A stretch of DNA of 64,000 nucleotides from Comamonadaceae bacterium UBA2121 (GTDB lineage: Bacteria > Pseudomonadota > Gammaproteobacteria > Burkholderiales > Burkholderiaceae_C): contig DCYB01000001.1 in the NCBI GenBank assembly GCA_002331385.1, positions 124,001-188,000 of the forward strand. Direction: 5' to 3'. Position numbers and translations under genes: made by a program. Shown here in pieces: positions 25,291 to 33,070 of this stretch (position 1 is the first letter of the stretch; the number at the start of each line of letters is the position of its first letter). The notes beneath the pieces were generated by a model that saw only the letters and a program-made list of their open reading frames with translations, was not told the DNA's origin and searched no databases.

Positions 25291-26664
25291 TTAAGAGGCT
25301 ATGGCTTGTTCTGCCAAGGCTTCGGCTTCTGGTAGGCGCAGTTGGCCAGAGATAAGACGGGGGAGCAAGGTGTCGCGAAGTGCAGCAAGAATTCGCACAG
25401 AAGACTCGTTGACCGCAACTTTTTCTTTAAGTGGGGCAACGACCTCTTGAAAAATGCAAAGTTCATCCTTGCCCGGTTGCAATATATTCAACTGACCAAG
25501 TTTTATACGACTCAGCTCAGTCTGACCAGTTGAGCCTTCGCCCATATCCTCAATAACTGGTTGTTTAAATTGCATGAAGCAGCCCAAATATTCGTTATTG
25601 ATGCTTTCGCCTGCCCGCACAACAGTAACGTGAGAATCTACAATAGTCGTTTCATCTAGATGCAGTATTTGAGCAACTCTCCCTAACGTACCAACACCAG
25701 TCGAGTTAACCAAAACATCACCACTCACCAGCTCTCTGCCATCTACCTTGCGCAAGGTCGTATCATGTCTTCTTGATTTTGAAAAGTCGACCGAAAAATC
25801 TCTAATGCATTTTTGATTAAGAACCGGGATGCCGCCTCTCTCTACATACTTTGGCGATATGCCTCGTCCTAGATATGAAGTGCAATCGGCAAGAGATTTC
25901 CAAATCCATCCCTTCGGCACCATCCCCAACTCCGATTCCTCAAAGCTGTCCGGGAACAGCGCAGCGGTGGCGGCATCCATGCCTTCGGGCGCGCGGCCTT
26001 GTTGTTTGGCGTGGACGGGGTCGAAATCCACAAACCACGACTTGAACAAGGCTTGGGCCATGGCCTCCAGTGTGGTGTTGGTTTCGCGCAGAAGGGTGAT
26101 GCGGTTGTCCAATGCATCCATGAATTCAGCGATTGCCACCTGCACTTCATATGGAGGGAGAGGAATAACAAAAGACTCGATATGTGCCTTTGTTATTGCA
26201 CGCCTTGACCCTCCCGCATTGAATGATTCAATGTATGGCTTGACTTCTTGATTCGCAAGAAAACTACCCACATAGGCTGGAAATGCTTTTTCCTCATCAA
26301 CTCTGATAATGGATACGTGTTGATTAACACACGCTGGAAGTACGCTTTCGGGAACCGTGCAAACACGTCCAAAAGTCACTCCATCCCCAGTGATGTTTAT
26401 TAGTACGTCATTTTTTTCAAGCCAGACCCCTTTAAGTTGAATGGCCTGTTCATCAGAAATAAAAGCCAGCCCATCGAAGGAGAAATTTCTATCAAACACA
26501 TTTTGGCTTCTAACCAGTGCGAAATTGGATCTTTGAGCTTGATAAGCAGCTTGTCCGCCCCTAGGTGTAGCGCCAGAACCAATCTTTTTGCAAATATCGC
26601 TTAACTTAGTCAATGTCCATGTAGGTGGACAACAGATGGGCGACTCAAGCTCATTGAATGTCAT
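25291..26664 (-). CDS. hsdS: type I restriction enzyme specificity subunit (HsdS)
   Basis: HsdS reads the bipartite DNA target for both methylation and restriction. The 457-residue protein has two target-recognition domains (about residues 10-160 and 235-390), each followed by a conserved helical spacer: PPYEVQVAIAEFMDALDNRI after the first and an equivalent helix near the C-terminus. The TRD-coding stretches are visibly richer in A and T than the spacer and the flanking genes, which suggests exchange of TRDs by recombination. Its start overlaps the end of hsdM by 14 bases, so the two are translationally coupled. The recognised sequence cannot be predicted by reading. Confidence 0.95.
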   Translation of the reverse strand: MTFNELESPICCPPTWTLTKLSDICKKIGSGATPRGGQAAYQAQRSNFALVRSQNVFDRNFSFDGLAFISDEQAIQLKGVWLEKNDVLINITGDGVTFGRVCTVPESVLPACVNQHVSIIRVDEEKAFPAYVGSFLANQEVKPYIESFNAGGSRRAITKAHIESFVIPLPPYEVQVAIAEFMDALDNRITLLRETNTTLEAMAQALFKSWFVDFDPVHAKQQGRAPEGMDAATAALFPDSFEESELGMVPKGWIWKSLADCTSYLGRGISPKYVERGGIPVLNQKCIRDFSVDFSKSRRHDTTLRKVDGRELVSGDVLVNSTGVGTLGRVAQILHLDETTIVDSHVTVVRAGESINNEYLGCFMQFKQPVIEDMGEGSTGQTELSRIKLGQLNILQPGKDELCIFQEVVAPLKEKVAVNESSVRILAALRDTLLPRLISGQLRLPEAEALAEQAIAS

Positions 26665-28216
26665 ACCCCAACCCTCCCAGCTTCTTGCGAATCACCGCGT
26701 CCAGCTCCTCACCCTTGCGCATTTGCTCGCCCAGTTGCTGGGTCAATCGCTGCATCTTCTCGGCAAAGGCTTCGTCGTCGTCTTCCACTTCTTCCGCACC
26801 CACATAGCGGCCGGGGGTCAGCACATGGCCGTGCTGGGCAATTTCGGCCAGCGGCACGCTGCGGCAATAGCCTGCAATGTCTTCATAGCCAGGGCTGCCA
26901 GCCTCCGCCTCGCCACGCCAAGCGGCCACGGTGTTGGCAATACGCTCTATCACTTCATCGGTCAGCTCGGCCTGCACGCGGCTAATCATGCTGCCCAGCT
27001 TGCGAGCGTCGATAAACAGTACCTCACCCTTGCGCTGCGCAGGCTTGGCCTTGCTGAGGAACCACAGGCACGCCGGAATTTGCGTGTTAAAGAACAACTG
27101 GCCGGGCAGCGCCACCATCACCTCCACCACATCGGCCTGCACCATGGCGGCGCGAATCTCGCCTTCGCTGTTTTGGCTGGAAGACATGGAACCATTGGCC
27201 AGCACAATGCCGGCGCGGCCCTTGGGGCGCAGGTGGTGCAGCATGTGCTGCAGCCAGGCATAGTTGGCGTTGCCATGTGGCGGCGTGCCATAGACCCAGC
27301 GCGGGTCGCCCTCCAGGCTGCCGTGCCACCAATCGCTGATATTGAATGGCGGGTTCGCCAGAATGTAGTCGGCGCGCAGGTCGGGGTGCTGGTTGCGTAC
27401 AAAGCTGTCGCCCGGCTCTTTGCCCAAGTTGAAATCAATGCCACGAATCGCCAGGTTCATGGCCGCCAAGCGCCAGGTGGTGGGGTTGGATTCTTGCCCG
27501 TAGATGGACACATCACCAATCTTGCCGCCGTGGCTGGCAATGAATTTTTCGGACTGCACAAACATGCCGCCCGAGCCACAGCAGGGGTCGTAGACCTTGC
27601 CTTCGTGCGGAGCCAGTACGGCCACCAGCGTTTTGACGATGGATGCGGGCGTGTAGAACTGGCCACCCTTCTTGCCTTCCGCACTGGCGAACTGGCCGAG
27701 GAAGTATTCATAGACTTGCCCCAACACATCGCGGGCTTGGTCTGGCGTGTCGCCGAAGCCAATGGTGGAAATCAAGTCCACCAGCTCGCCCAGCTTGCCA
27801 TCGGGCAACTGCGCACGGGCATAGCGCTTGTCCAGAATGCCTTTGAGCTTGGGGTTCTCGTTCTCAATCAGCACCAGCGCGTCGTCAATGCGTTTGCCAA
27901 TGTTGGACTGCTTGGCGGCAGCGCGCAGGTCTTCCCAGCGGGCACCTTCTGGCACCCAAAACACGTTGTCGGCGGTGTAGTAGTCGCGGTCTTCCAGCTC
28001 GCCTGCAATGTCTTCGTCGCTGGCATCGCCGTAGAACAGCTCATCCTCCGGGTCCCGCAGGCGCTTGGCCAGCAGTGCGGTGTGGCCGGTGAAGCTGTCG
28101 GAGATGTATTTGATGAAGATGAGACCCAGCACCAGATGCTTGTATTCCGCCGCGTCCATGTTGGCGCGTAGCTTGTCGGCTGCGGCCCAGAGTGTTTTTT
28201 TGATGTCGTCGAGCAT
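26651..28216 (-). CDS. hsdM: type I restriction enzyme methyltransferase subunit (HsdM)
   Basis: HsdM transfers methyl from SAM to adenine N6 within the HsdS target. The 521-residue protein has the N-terminal helical HsdM_N region (MLDDIKKTLWAAADKLR), SAM motif I DPCCGSGGMF (residues 210-219) and the catalytic motif IV NPPF (288-291). I chose the ATG at 28216, which gives the family start; the frame extends 24 codons upstream without similarity. It is the first gene of the island's minus-strand order hsdM-hsdS-fic-hsdR. The upstream region carries CCAGCAA/TTGCTGG inverted repeats that could be operators. Confidence 0.97.
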   Translation of the reverse strand: MLDDIKKTLWAAADKLRANMDAAEYKHLVLGLIFIKYISDSFTGHTALLAKRLRDPEDELFYGDASDEDIAGELEDRDYYTADNVFWVPEGARWEDLRAAAKQSNIGKRIDDALVLIENENPKLKGILDKRYARAQLPDGKLGELVDLISTIGFGDTPDQARDVLGQVYEYFLGQFASAEGKKGGQFYTPASIVKTLVAVLAPHEGKVYDPCCGSGGMFVQSEKFIASHGGKIGDVSIYGQESNPTTWRLAAMNLAIRGIDFNLGKEPGDSFVRNQHPDLRADYILANPPFNISDWWHGSLEGDPRWVYGTPPHGNANYAWLQHMLHHLRPKGRAGIVLANGSMSSSQNSEGEIRAAMVQADVVEVMVALPGQLFFNTQIPACLWFLSKAKPAQRKGEVLFIDARKLGSMISRVQAELTDEVIERIANTVAAWRGEAEAGSPGYEDIAGYCRSVPLAEIAQHGHVLTPGRYVGAEEVEDDDEAFAEKMQRLTQQLGEQMRKGEELDAVIRKKLGGLGYDIQ

Positions 28217-28267
28217 GTGTTTCTGACCAAAACGAATACCCCACCAGGGGCACATCTTGTAACCATA

Positions 28268-28284
28268 CCAGCAAAAGTTGCTGG
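28268..28284 (-). promoter_or_regulatory. CCAGCAA-AAG-TTGCTGG inverted repeat upstream of hsdM
   Basis: A perfect 7-3-7 inverted repeat lies 51 bases upstream of the hsdM start. A further copy of CCAGCAA, within the dyad GTTGC-CA-GCAAC, is at 28355-28366. Repeats of the same half site at two places upstream of hsdM suggest an operator, but no regulator is identified. Confidence 0.35.
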
Positions 28285-28393
28285 CCAACCTATCAGCCCA
28301 GCCCGCATCAAATGAAACTGGAAAGCCTCCAGCCGCTCTTCAGCGCTTTGTTAAGTTGCCAGCAACCCATTTGCCATTGCACTGTGTCACCTG

Positions 28394-28419
28394 GGGCTAA
28401 AAAGACGACAAGTTAGCCC
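28394..28419. other. GGGCTAA / TTAGCCC hairpin in the hsdM upstream region
   Basis: GGGCTAA and TTAGCCC form a perfect 7-bp stem with a 12-base loop. It lies about 40 bases before the SRP-like RNA and could end transcription in either direction. Apart from this, the CCAGCAA repeats and the SRP-like hairpin, I see nothing in the 468 bases between hsdM and the LysR gene end. Confidence 0.4.
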
Positions 28420-28457
28420 TGCCTTCTGCTGGCTTTTTAGGTCCGGAATAGACACCA

Positions 28458-28579
28458 ACGGGACCCTTTCGCGCATGGCGAGCGCTAGCGAGCAGAGGGA
28501 GGCAGCCATCCGGGACACGGGACAGGTGGCGAACCAAGCAGTCCTAACAAAGCATTTCTGACAGCAGCGAAGCCCATCC
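28458..28579 (+). ncRNA. second SRP-RNA-like hairpin at the far edge of the restriction island
   Basis: Thirty bases at 28519-28548 match domain IV of ffs (20420-20449) at 27 positions, including the GG/CC-closed tetraloop (CGAA here, GGAA in ffs) and the AAGCAG side of the Ffh-binding loop. Similarity continues upstream in blocks (ACGGG, CGCATGG, GGGA, GGC, CC) with insertions. Flanks can pair: GCATGGC with GCCCATCC, GCGCT with AGC-A-GC, CAGAG with TTCTG, giving a long hairpin. It could be a diverged ffs paralogue carried by the island, or a decayed copy. Its expression is unknown and its ends are approximate. Confidence 0.45.
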
Positions 28580-28684
28580 ACTCGGGATTGAACCTGTCTG
28601 GCAAGAACGCATGCAAACGCGAGTTCCGTCAATGGCGACTGCCTTGTCAAAATATCAGGAGCCGAAGTTCTCCGGCGCCTCCAT

Positions 28685-29608
28685 TCAGCACTGGTCTTCC
28701 AGCCCCCAGCTCGGCGCCATGGCGCGAATTGAAGTGACAAGAAGCTCCATCAGGGCAAGCGTAGCGGCCGATGGTTGTCGGTTGGGGGCTCTGACGATGT
28801 ACAGCGCGTCTCCGACGCCTTGGACTGACCACGGCTGGAGGACCTGGACCAGCGTTCCCGCGTTGAGGGCATCCCTGACGGCATAGTTGGGCAGGAGCAC
28901 GACCCCCAATCCGGCCATCGCACTATTGAACAGGAACTGATAGTCGCCCGACTGAATGGTGGGTAGGACGGGGATCCGTTCCACCGCCCTGCATCCGGGG
29001 CTGCCAAACTCCAGTCGCTGTGTCGCGTTCAGCGGGGCGATCAGCCTGGCCTGCTTGATATCGGACGGTTGGAGGAGCGGTTGTGCCAATGCGTTCACAT
29101 AGTCGGGGCTTGCGAACAGCCCCCAGTCGATTGCGCAGATGCGCGTGGCCACATGGTCTTCCAGTGGTGCGGAGGTGACGTGAAGGGCGAGGTCTACCTT
29201 CGATGCGACCAGGTCGTGAATCTGGTCGTTGATGATCAGTCGAAGGTGCAACTCGGGATGGGCCCGGCAAAAGTCGAGGATCAGCGGTTTCAAGTAGAAG
29301 TGCCCGAGGCCGGTGGGAATTCGCACGCGGATTTCCCCGCTGATTTTGTGGTGGATTTCGTCGATTTCCCGCTGGGCGCTGCGAAGGGAGTTCAGCGCCT
29401 CCAGGCAATGCCCGTGCAGGATGCGCCCTGCCTGTGTCAACTCGACGTGGCGCGTGGTGCGGCGCAGTAACTGGGCTCCGTATTCCTGCTCAAGTCGTGC
29501 AAGTCGCCGCGACACGTTGGATCGCGTCACTCCCGAACGATTGGCTGCATCCGTCAGGTTGCGCGACTCTGCGATCGCCACGAACAAGCGCACCAAATTC
29601 AGATCCAT
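28685..29608 (-). CDS. LysR-type transcriptional regulator 2
   Basis: This 307-residue LysR regulator begins MDLNLVRLFVAIAESRNLTD, with the helix-turn-helix RSGVTRSNVSRRLARLEQEY and the wing RRTTRHVELTQAGRIL, followed by a ligand-binding domain of normal length that resembles the CrgA-like branch (IRVRIPTGLGHFYLKPLILD). The ATG at 29608 is chosen over a GTG one codon upstream. It is divergent from CoA-transferase 3, and the shared upstream region has a clean TGTTGA-N7-TCAACA dyad. It therefore probably controls the second catabolic cassette. It is the first ordinary gene beyond the restriction island. Confidence 0.93.
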   Translation of the reverse strand: MDLNLVRLFVAIAESRNLTDAANRSGVTRSNVSRRLARLEQEYGAQLLRRTTRHVELTQAGRILHGHCLEALNSLRSAQREIDEIHHKISGEIRVRIPTGLGHFYLKPLILDFCRAHPELHLRLIINDQIHDLVASKVDLALHVTSAPLEDHVATRICAIDWGLFASPDYVNALAQPLLQPSDIKQARLIAPLNATQRLEFGSPGCRAVERIPVLPTIQSGDYQFLFNSAMAGLGVVLLPNYAVRDALNAGTLVQVLQPWSVQGVGDALYIVRAPNRQPSAATLALMELLVTSIRAMAPSWGLEDQC

Positions 29609-29644
29609 CACGGCCTTTCGGCGTGGGCGAACAGGCCACGCAAT

Positions 29645-29663
29645 TGTTGATTATGGTTCAACA
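29645..29663 (+). promoter_or_regulatory. LysR-type operator in the LysR2 / CoA-transferase 3 divergent region
   Basis: TGTTGA-N7-TCAACA is a perfect 6-bp dyad that contains the T-N11-A core of LysR operators. It lies 36 bases upstream of the LysR gene start, the usual autoregulatory position. A second perfect dyad, CTGTT-TGC-AACAG, is at 29736-29748, 28 bases before the CoA-transferase start. Confidence 0.6.
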
Positions 29664-29776
29664 GTGCTGGCTACACATCCGGTGTTCACATGCCGGCCGC
29701 ATCGCCCTACGATGAGGTCATAGTTCGACCGCCCGCTGTTTGCAACAGACAGCGAACTGTCCAAAGGAGCGAATGC

Positions 29777-30991
29777 GTGACGTTGAAGTCAACACTGGGG
29801 TTTACCCCGTTAGCGGGATTCAAGGTGCTTGATCTGAGCCAGGGGGTTGCTGGTCCGTACTGCGCAGAACTGTTGCTGCATCAGGGCGCGGAGGTCATCA
29901 AGGTCGAACCTGCGGAGGGCGACTGGGTCCGGCATGTGGGCGTTTGCCATGACGGCCAAAGCACGTTGTCCAGCACCTACAACGCAGGCAAGAAGAGTCT
30001 GGCCGTGGATGCCAAGAACCCGCAGGGCAAAGCGCTCATTCTGGCGCTGGCAAAGACGGCTGACATCGTCATACAGAACTTTCGCCCCCAGGTCGTGGAG
30101 CGGTTGGGGCTGGATTTCGATTCCCTGCAGCGCCTTGGCATGCGCCCTGTCTATGTGTCCATCAGCGGCTATGGCACCGACGGTCCTTACGCGGACAACC
30201 CGGCCACGGATTCGGTCATGCAGGCGGATTCCGGCCTGATGAACACCAATCGCGACGCATCGGGTGCCCCACAGCGTGTCGGATTTTTGCTGGCCGATAT
30301 CGCGACGGGTATCTACGCTGCACAGGCCTGCACGGCGGCGCTGCTGCACCGGTGTCGCACGGGCGAAGGCAAGCATGTGGAAGTGAATCTGTTCAACGTG
30401 TGTTGCGCACTGCAGTCGACGGTGATTTCGGAAGAGGTCAGCGCGGGAGTGATGGTTAAGCAGGCCGTCAGTGCGCCCAACGGAGTGTTCCGTGCCGCGG
30501 ACGGCCAACTGACGATTCTCGCATTGAACAACACTCACTTTCACAGGCTGTGCGACGCACTGGCACTCCCGCATTGGAAGAGTGACCCGCGCTTTGCGAC
30601 CAACACGCTGCGATTGCAGCACAAAACCGAACTTCATGACGCGTTGGCGCGGGCGGTCCAACACCGCACCGTGAACGATCTGGAGCAACTCTTCACCCAA
30701 CACAGCGTGCTGCACGCGCGTGTCAGAACATCGGACGATGTGGTGCAGCACCCCCAAGCCCGGCACCTCGCCACATTCCAGACCGTACATCAGCCCGAGT
30801 TGGGCGAGGTGTTGGTGGCCGCCACGCCCTGGCCTGCCTCCACCATGCCGCCGCCGCAAGCCCCCCGCATTGGAGAGCACAGCCGTGCCATCCTCATGGG
30901 AATGGGTCTGGAGGCAGCGGCCATCCAGCAGTTGGTCAACGACGGCGTGGTGGCGCTGTCATCAGGAGATGGTGAATGCAAGAGTTCATGA
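29777..30991 (+). CDS. CaiB/BaiF (family III) CoA-transferase 3
   Basis: This is a 404-residue family III CoA-transferase with the N-terminal FKVLDLSQGVAGPYCAELLL, then AEVIKVEP, and Asp145 in PATDSVMQADSG at the catalytic position. It starts with GTG at 29777 after an AGGAG ribosome site; the frame is open for 29 codons upstream but without similarity. It overlaps the oxidoreductase gene by 16 bases, and the oxidoreductase overlaps the Bug gene, giving a tight three-gene operon under LysR regulator 2. It resembles CoA-transferase 2 in layout (ISGYGTDGPYADNPATD compared with VNGFGSSGPMVDAPATD). The acid substrate is unknown. Confidence 0.93.
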   Translation: MTLKSTLGFTPLAGFKVLDLSQGVAGPYCAELLLHQGAEVIKVEPAEGDWVRHVGVCHDGQSTLSSTYNAGKKSLAVDAKNPQGKALILALAKTADIVIQNFRPQVVERLGLDFDSLQRLGMRPVYVSISGYGTDGPYADNPATDSVMQADSGLMNTNRDASGAPQRVGFLLADIATGIYAAQACTAALLHRCRTGEGKHVEVNLFNVCCALQSTVISEEVSAGVMVKQAVSAPNGVFRAADGQLTILALNNTHFHRLCDALALPHWKSDPRFATNTLRLQHKTELHDALARAVQHRTVNDLEQLFTQHSVLHARVRTSDDVVQHPQARHLATFQTVHQPELGEVLVAATPWPASTMPPPQAPRIGEHSRAILMGMGLEAAAIQQLVNDGVVALSSGDGECKSS

Positions 30992-32004
30992 AAGCGATCG
31001 TGTGTCGGGAATTTGGAGCACCGCGACAGGTGATTGACGTGCAGACGATGAGTGCACCGACGCAGTTAGGCGACCACGATGTGCTGATGGAAGTGCACTA
31101 TGCCACCGCGAGCCATGCCACGGGCCTGCTGATCGAAGGCCGATACCAGAAGTCCCCGCCCTTGCCTTTCATCCCCGGCACGGAAGGCGTTGGCCGCGTG
31201 CTCGCATGCGGGAAGGATGTGCACCACGTGCGACCGCAAGACCTTGCCGTTTTCGTCTGCGACTGGGGCGCATATGCGCAACAGATGACAGTGGATGCGA
31301 GCACTGTGTATCGGGTGCCGCCGGGCCTCGATCCGCTCCAGGCACTCGCACTGCCGATCTCCTACGGCACGGCCTTCACTGCCTTGCATTGGCGCGCCCA
31401 GATTCAGGCGGGCGATTCGATTCTGGTACTCGGAGCGGGCTCTGGCGTGGGGGCCGCGGCAGTGGAACTGGCGGCGCAGGTACCCGGAGTGACGATCATT
31501 GCCTGTGCCAGCACCGAGGCGAAACGCGCCGCCGCACTGCGCAACGGCGCGCACCATGCCGTATCGCCCGATCATCTGATCGAGCAGGTCAAGGCCGTCA
31601 CCGATGGGAAAGGCGCCACCCTGGTCTTCGATCCGGTCGGCGGCGACTTGCTGCTGCAATCGCTGCGCTGCACCGCACAGCACGGCCGCATTGTGATCAT
31701 CGGTTTTGCCAGCGGCACGATCCCCCACGTGCCGATGAATCTGGTGCTGGTGAAGAACCTCACGGTGCTCGGTTTCTTTTATGGGCAGTACATCGGCTGG
31801 ACACCCGCAAACGAGCGTCGCCGTTATGCCGAGCCCATGCAGGCCATGATGGCCGAGTTGTTCGGAATGGCGAAGAGCGGAGCCATCCACCCGGGCATTT
31901 CCCGCATCTATGCCATGCATCAGTTGTGCGATGCGCTGGATGATCTGCATGGGCGGGAGGTGCTTGGAAAAATCGCTCTCACAATCACCGGAGACAACCC
32001 ATGA
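30976..32004 (+). CDS. NADPH:quinone oxidoreductase-like MDR family protein
   Basis: This 342-residue enzyme belongs to the zinc-free medium-chain dehydrogenase/reductase branch (quinone oxidoreductase, enoyl reductase). It has the N-terminal GroES-like domain (PFIPGTEGVGRVLACGKDV) and the NADPH-binding loop VLGAGSGVGAAAVELA. The substrate may be an enoyl-CoA or quinone; next to a CoA-transferase an acyl-CoA reduction is possible, but this is inference. The ATG at 30976 follows an AGGAG site; an internal ATG at 30988 is the alternative. Its stop overlaps the Bug protein 3 start by ATGA. Confidence 0.92.
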   Translation: MQEFMKAIVCREFGAPRQVIDVQTMSAPTQLGDHDVLMEVHYATASHATGLLIEGRYQKSPPLPFIPGTEGVGRVLACGKDVHHVRPQDLAVFVCDWGAYAQQMTVDASTVYRVPPGLDPLQALALPISYGTAFTALHWRAQIQAGDSILVLGAGSGVGAAAVELAAQVPGVTIIACASTEAKRAAALRNGAHHAVSPDHLIEQVKAVTDGKGATLVFDPVGGDLLLQSLRCTAQHGRIVIIGFASGTIPHVPMNLVLVKNLTVLGFFYGQYIGWTPANERRRYAEPMQAMMAELFGMAKSGAIHPGISRIYAMHQLCDALDDLHGREVLGKIALTITGDNP

Positions 32005-33035
32005 AGCTTGCCCACGAGGACACCCCCAAACGCGTTGCGACACGCCGCAAGGCAATCCAGTCGCTGTGCCTGACAGGCGCATTCATCGCCCTCGCAACGG
32101 GCGCTGGGATCGCGCCCACGCTGGCGATGGCCGCTTCGGACTATCCCAGCGCTACCATCAAAATGGTGATTCCGTATCCACCGGGCGGCCCCACGGATCT
32201 CGTGGGCCGTGTCGTGGCCAACGCCATGAGCGATGCCTTGAAGCAGACGATCTTTGTCGACAACAAACCCGGCGCCAGCGGCATGGTGGGCGCAGCGCAG
32301 GTGGCCAAGTCGGCACCCGATGGCTATACGCTGCTGGCGAATGCATCACTGCACGTCATCAACCCCGCTGTCTACGACAAGGTGCCCTACGACTCTTTCG
32401 ACGACTTCGCTCCCATCACGCAGATCGTCGATGTGCCGTTGGTGCTGGTGGTCAACAGCGACGTTCCCGTGTCCAACGTGAAGGAGCTGATCGCCTACCT
32501 GAAGCAGTACAAGGGCACGATCAATTTTGGCTCGGCGGGCAATGCCTCTTCGCAACACCTGTCCGGCGAATTGTTCAAGATGAAGACGAACATCGCGATG
32601 CAGCACGTGCCGTACAAAGGCAGCTCGCCTGCGTTGACGGATCTTCTTGGGGGTCAGATCCAACTGATGTTCGACTCCATGCCGTCGGCCATGCCTTTCA
32701 TCCAGTCCGGCAAGCTCAAGGCGCTGGCCGTGACCACCAGGAATCGCTCCAAGTCCCTGCCCAACGTCCCGACCATGCAGGAGTCGGGCATCGACGGCTA
32801 TGAAACCAGCACCTGGTATGGCCTGTGGGCACCCAAAAACACCCCGCCGGAGGTCGTCCACAAGCTCGCGAACGCCGCGCAACAGGCGCTGTCCAAACCA
32901 GAGGTGATGGCGCAATACCAGCGCATGGGCGCCGAGCCGGTGGGCTCAAGCCCTCAACAGTTTGCTGCCTACATGCGCTCGGAAGCAAAAAAATGGGCAG
33001 AGATCGTCAAGGCATCTGGTGCCCGCGCGGATTGA
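32001..33035 (+). CDS. Bug-family tripartite tricarboxylate transporter substrate-binding protein 3
   Basis: This 344-residue periplasmic protein has a long signal region with a twin-arginine-like pair (VATRRKAIQSLCLTGAFIAL) ending near LAMAA, followed by YPSATIKMVIPYPPGGPTDL, the Bug/TctC motif. It overlaps the oxidoreductase stop codon by ATGA and is the last gene of the second cassette. Again no TctA/TctB genes are present. The likely role is capture of the carboxylate that CoA-transferase 3 activates; this is inferred from the operon. Confidence 0.93.
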   Translation: MKLAHEDTPKRVATRRKAIQSLCLTGAFIALATGAGIAPTLAMAASDYPSATIKMVIPYPPGGPTDLVGRVVANAMSDALKQTIFVDNKPGASGMVGAAQVAKSAPDGYTLLANASLHVINPAVYDKVPYDSFDDFAPITQIVDVPLVLVVNSDVPVSNVKELIAYLKQYKGTINFGSAGNASSQHLSGELFKMKTNIAMQHVPYKGSSPALTDLLGGQIQLMFDSMPSAMPFIQSGKLKALAVTTRNRSKSLPNVPTMQESGIDGYETSTWYGLWAPKNTPPEVVHKLANAAQQALSKPEVMAQYQRMGAEPVGSSPQQFAAYMRSEAKKWAEIVKASGARAD

Positions 33036-33070
33036 CAGCGTGACAGCGCAGGCAAGCCTGAATGCTCCCA

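Noticed and set aside
20387..28579. The restriction island as an integrase-driven genomic island inserted at ffs.
   Set aside because: No integrase or transposase gene is present and the ffs-like match is in the middle of the RNA, not at its 3' end as is usual for att sites. Recombination between copies remains possible and is listed as a finding.
28387..28740. A 117-codon minus-strand frame across the SRP-like region.
   Set aside because: It overlaps the LysR gene end and the RNA-like hairpin, and its sequence shows no domain; the RNA explanation is better supported.
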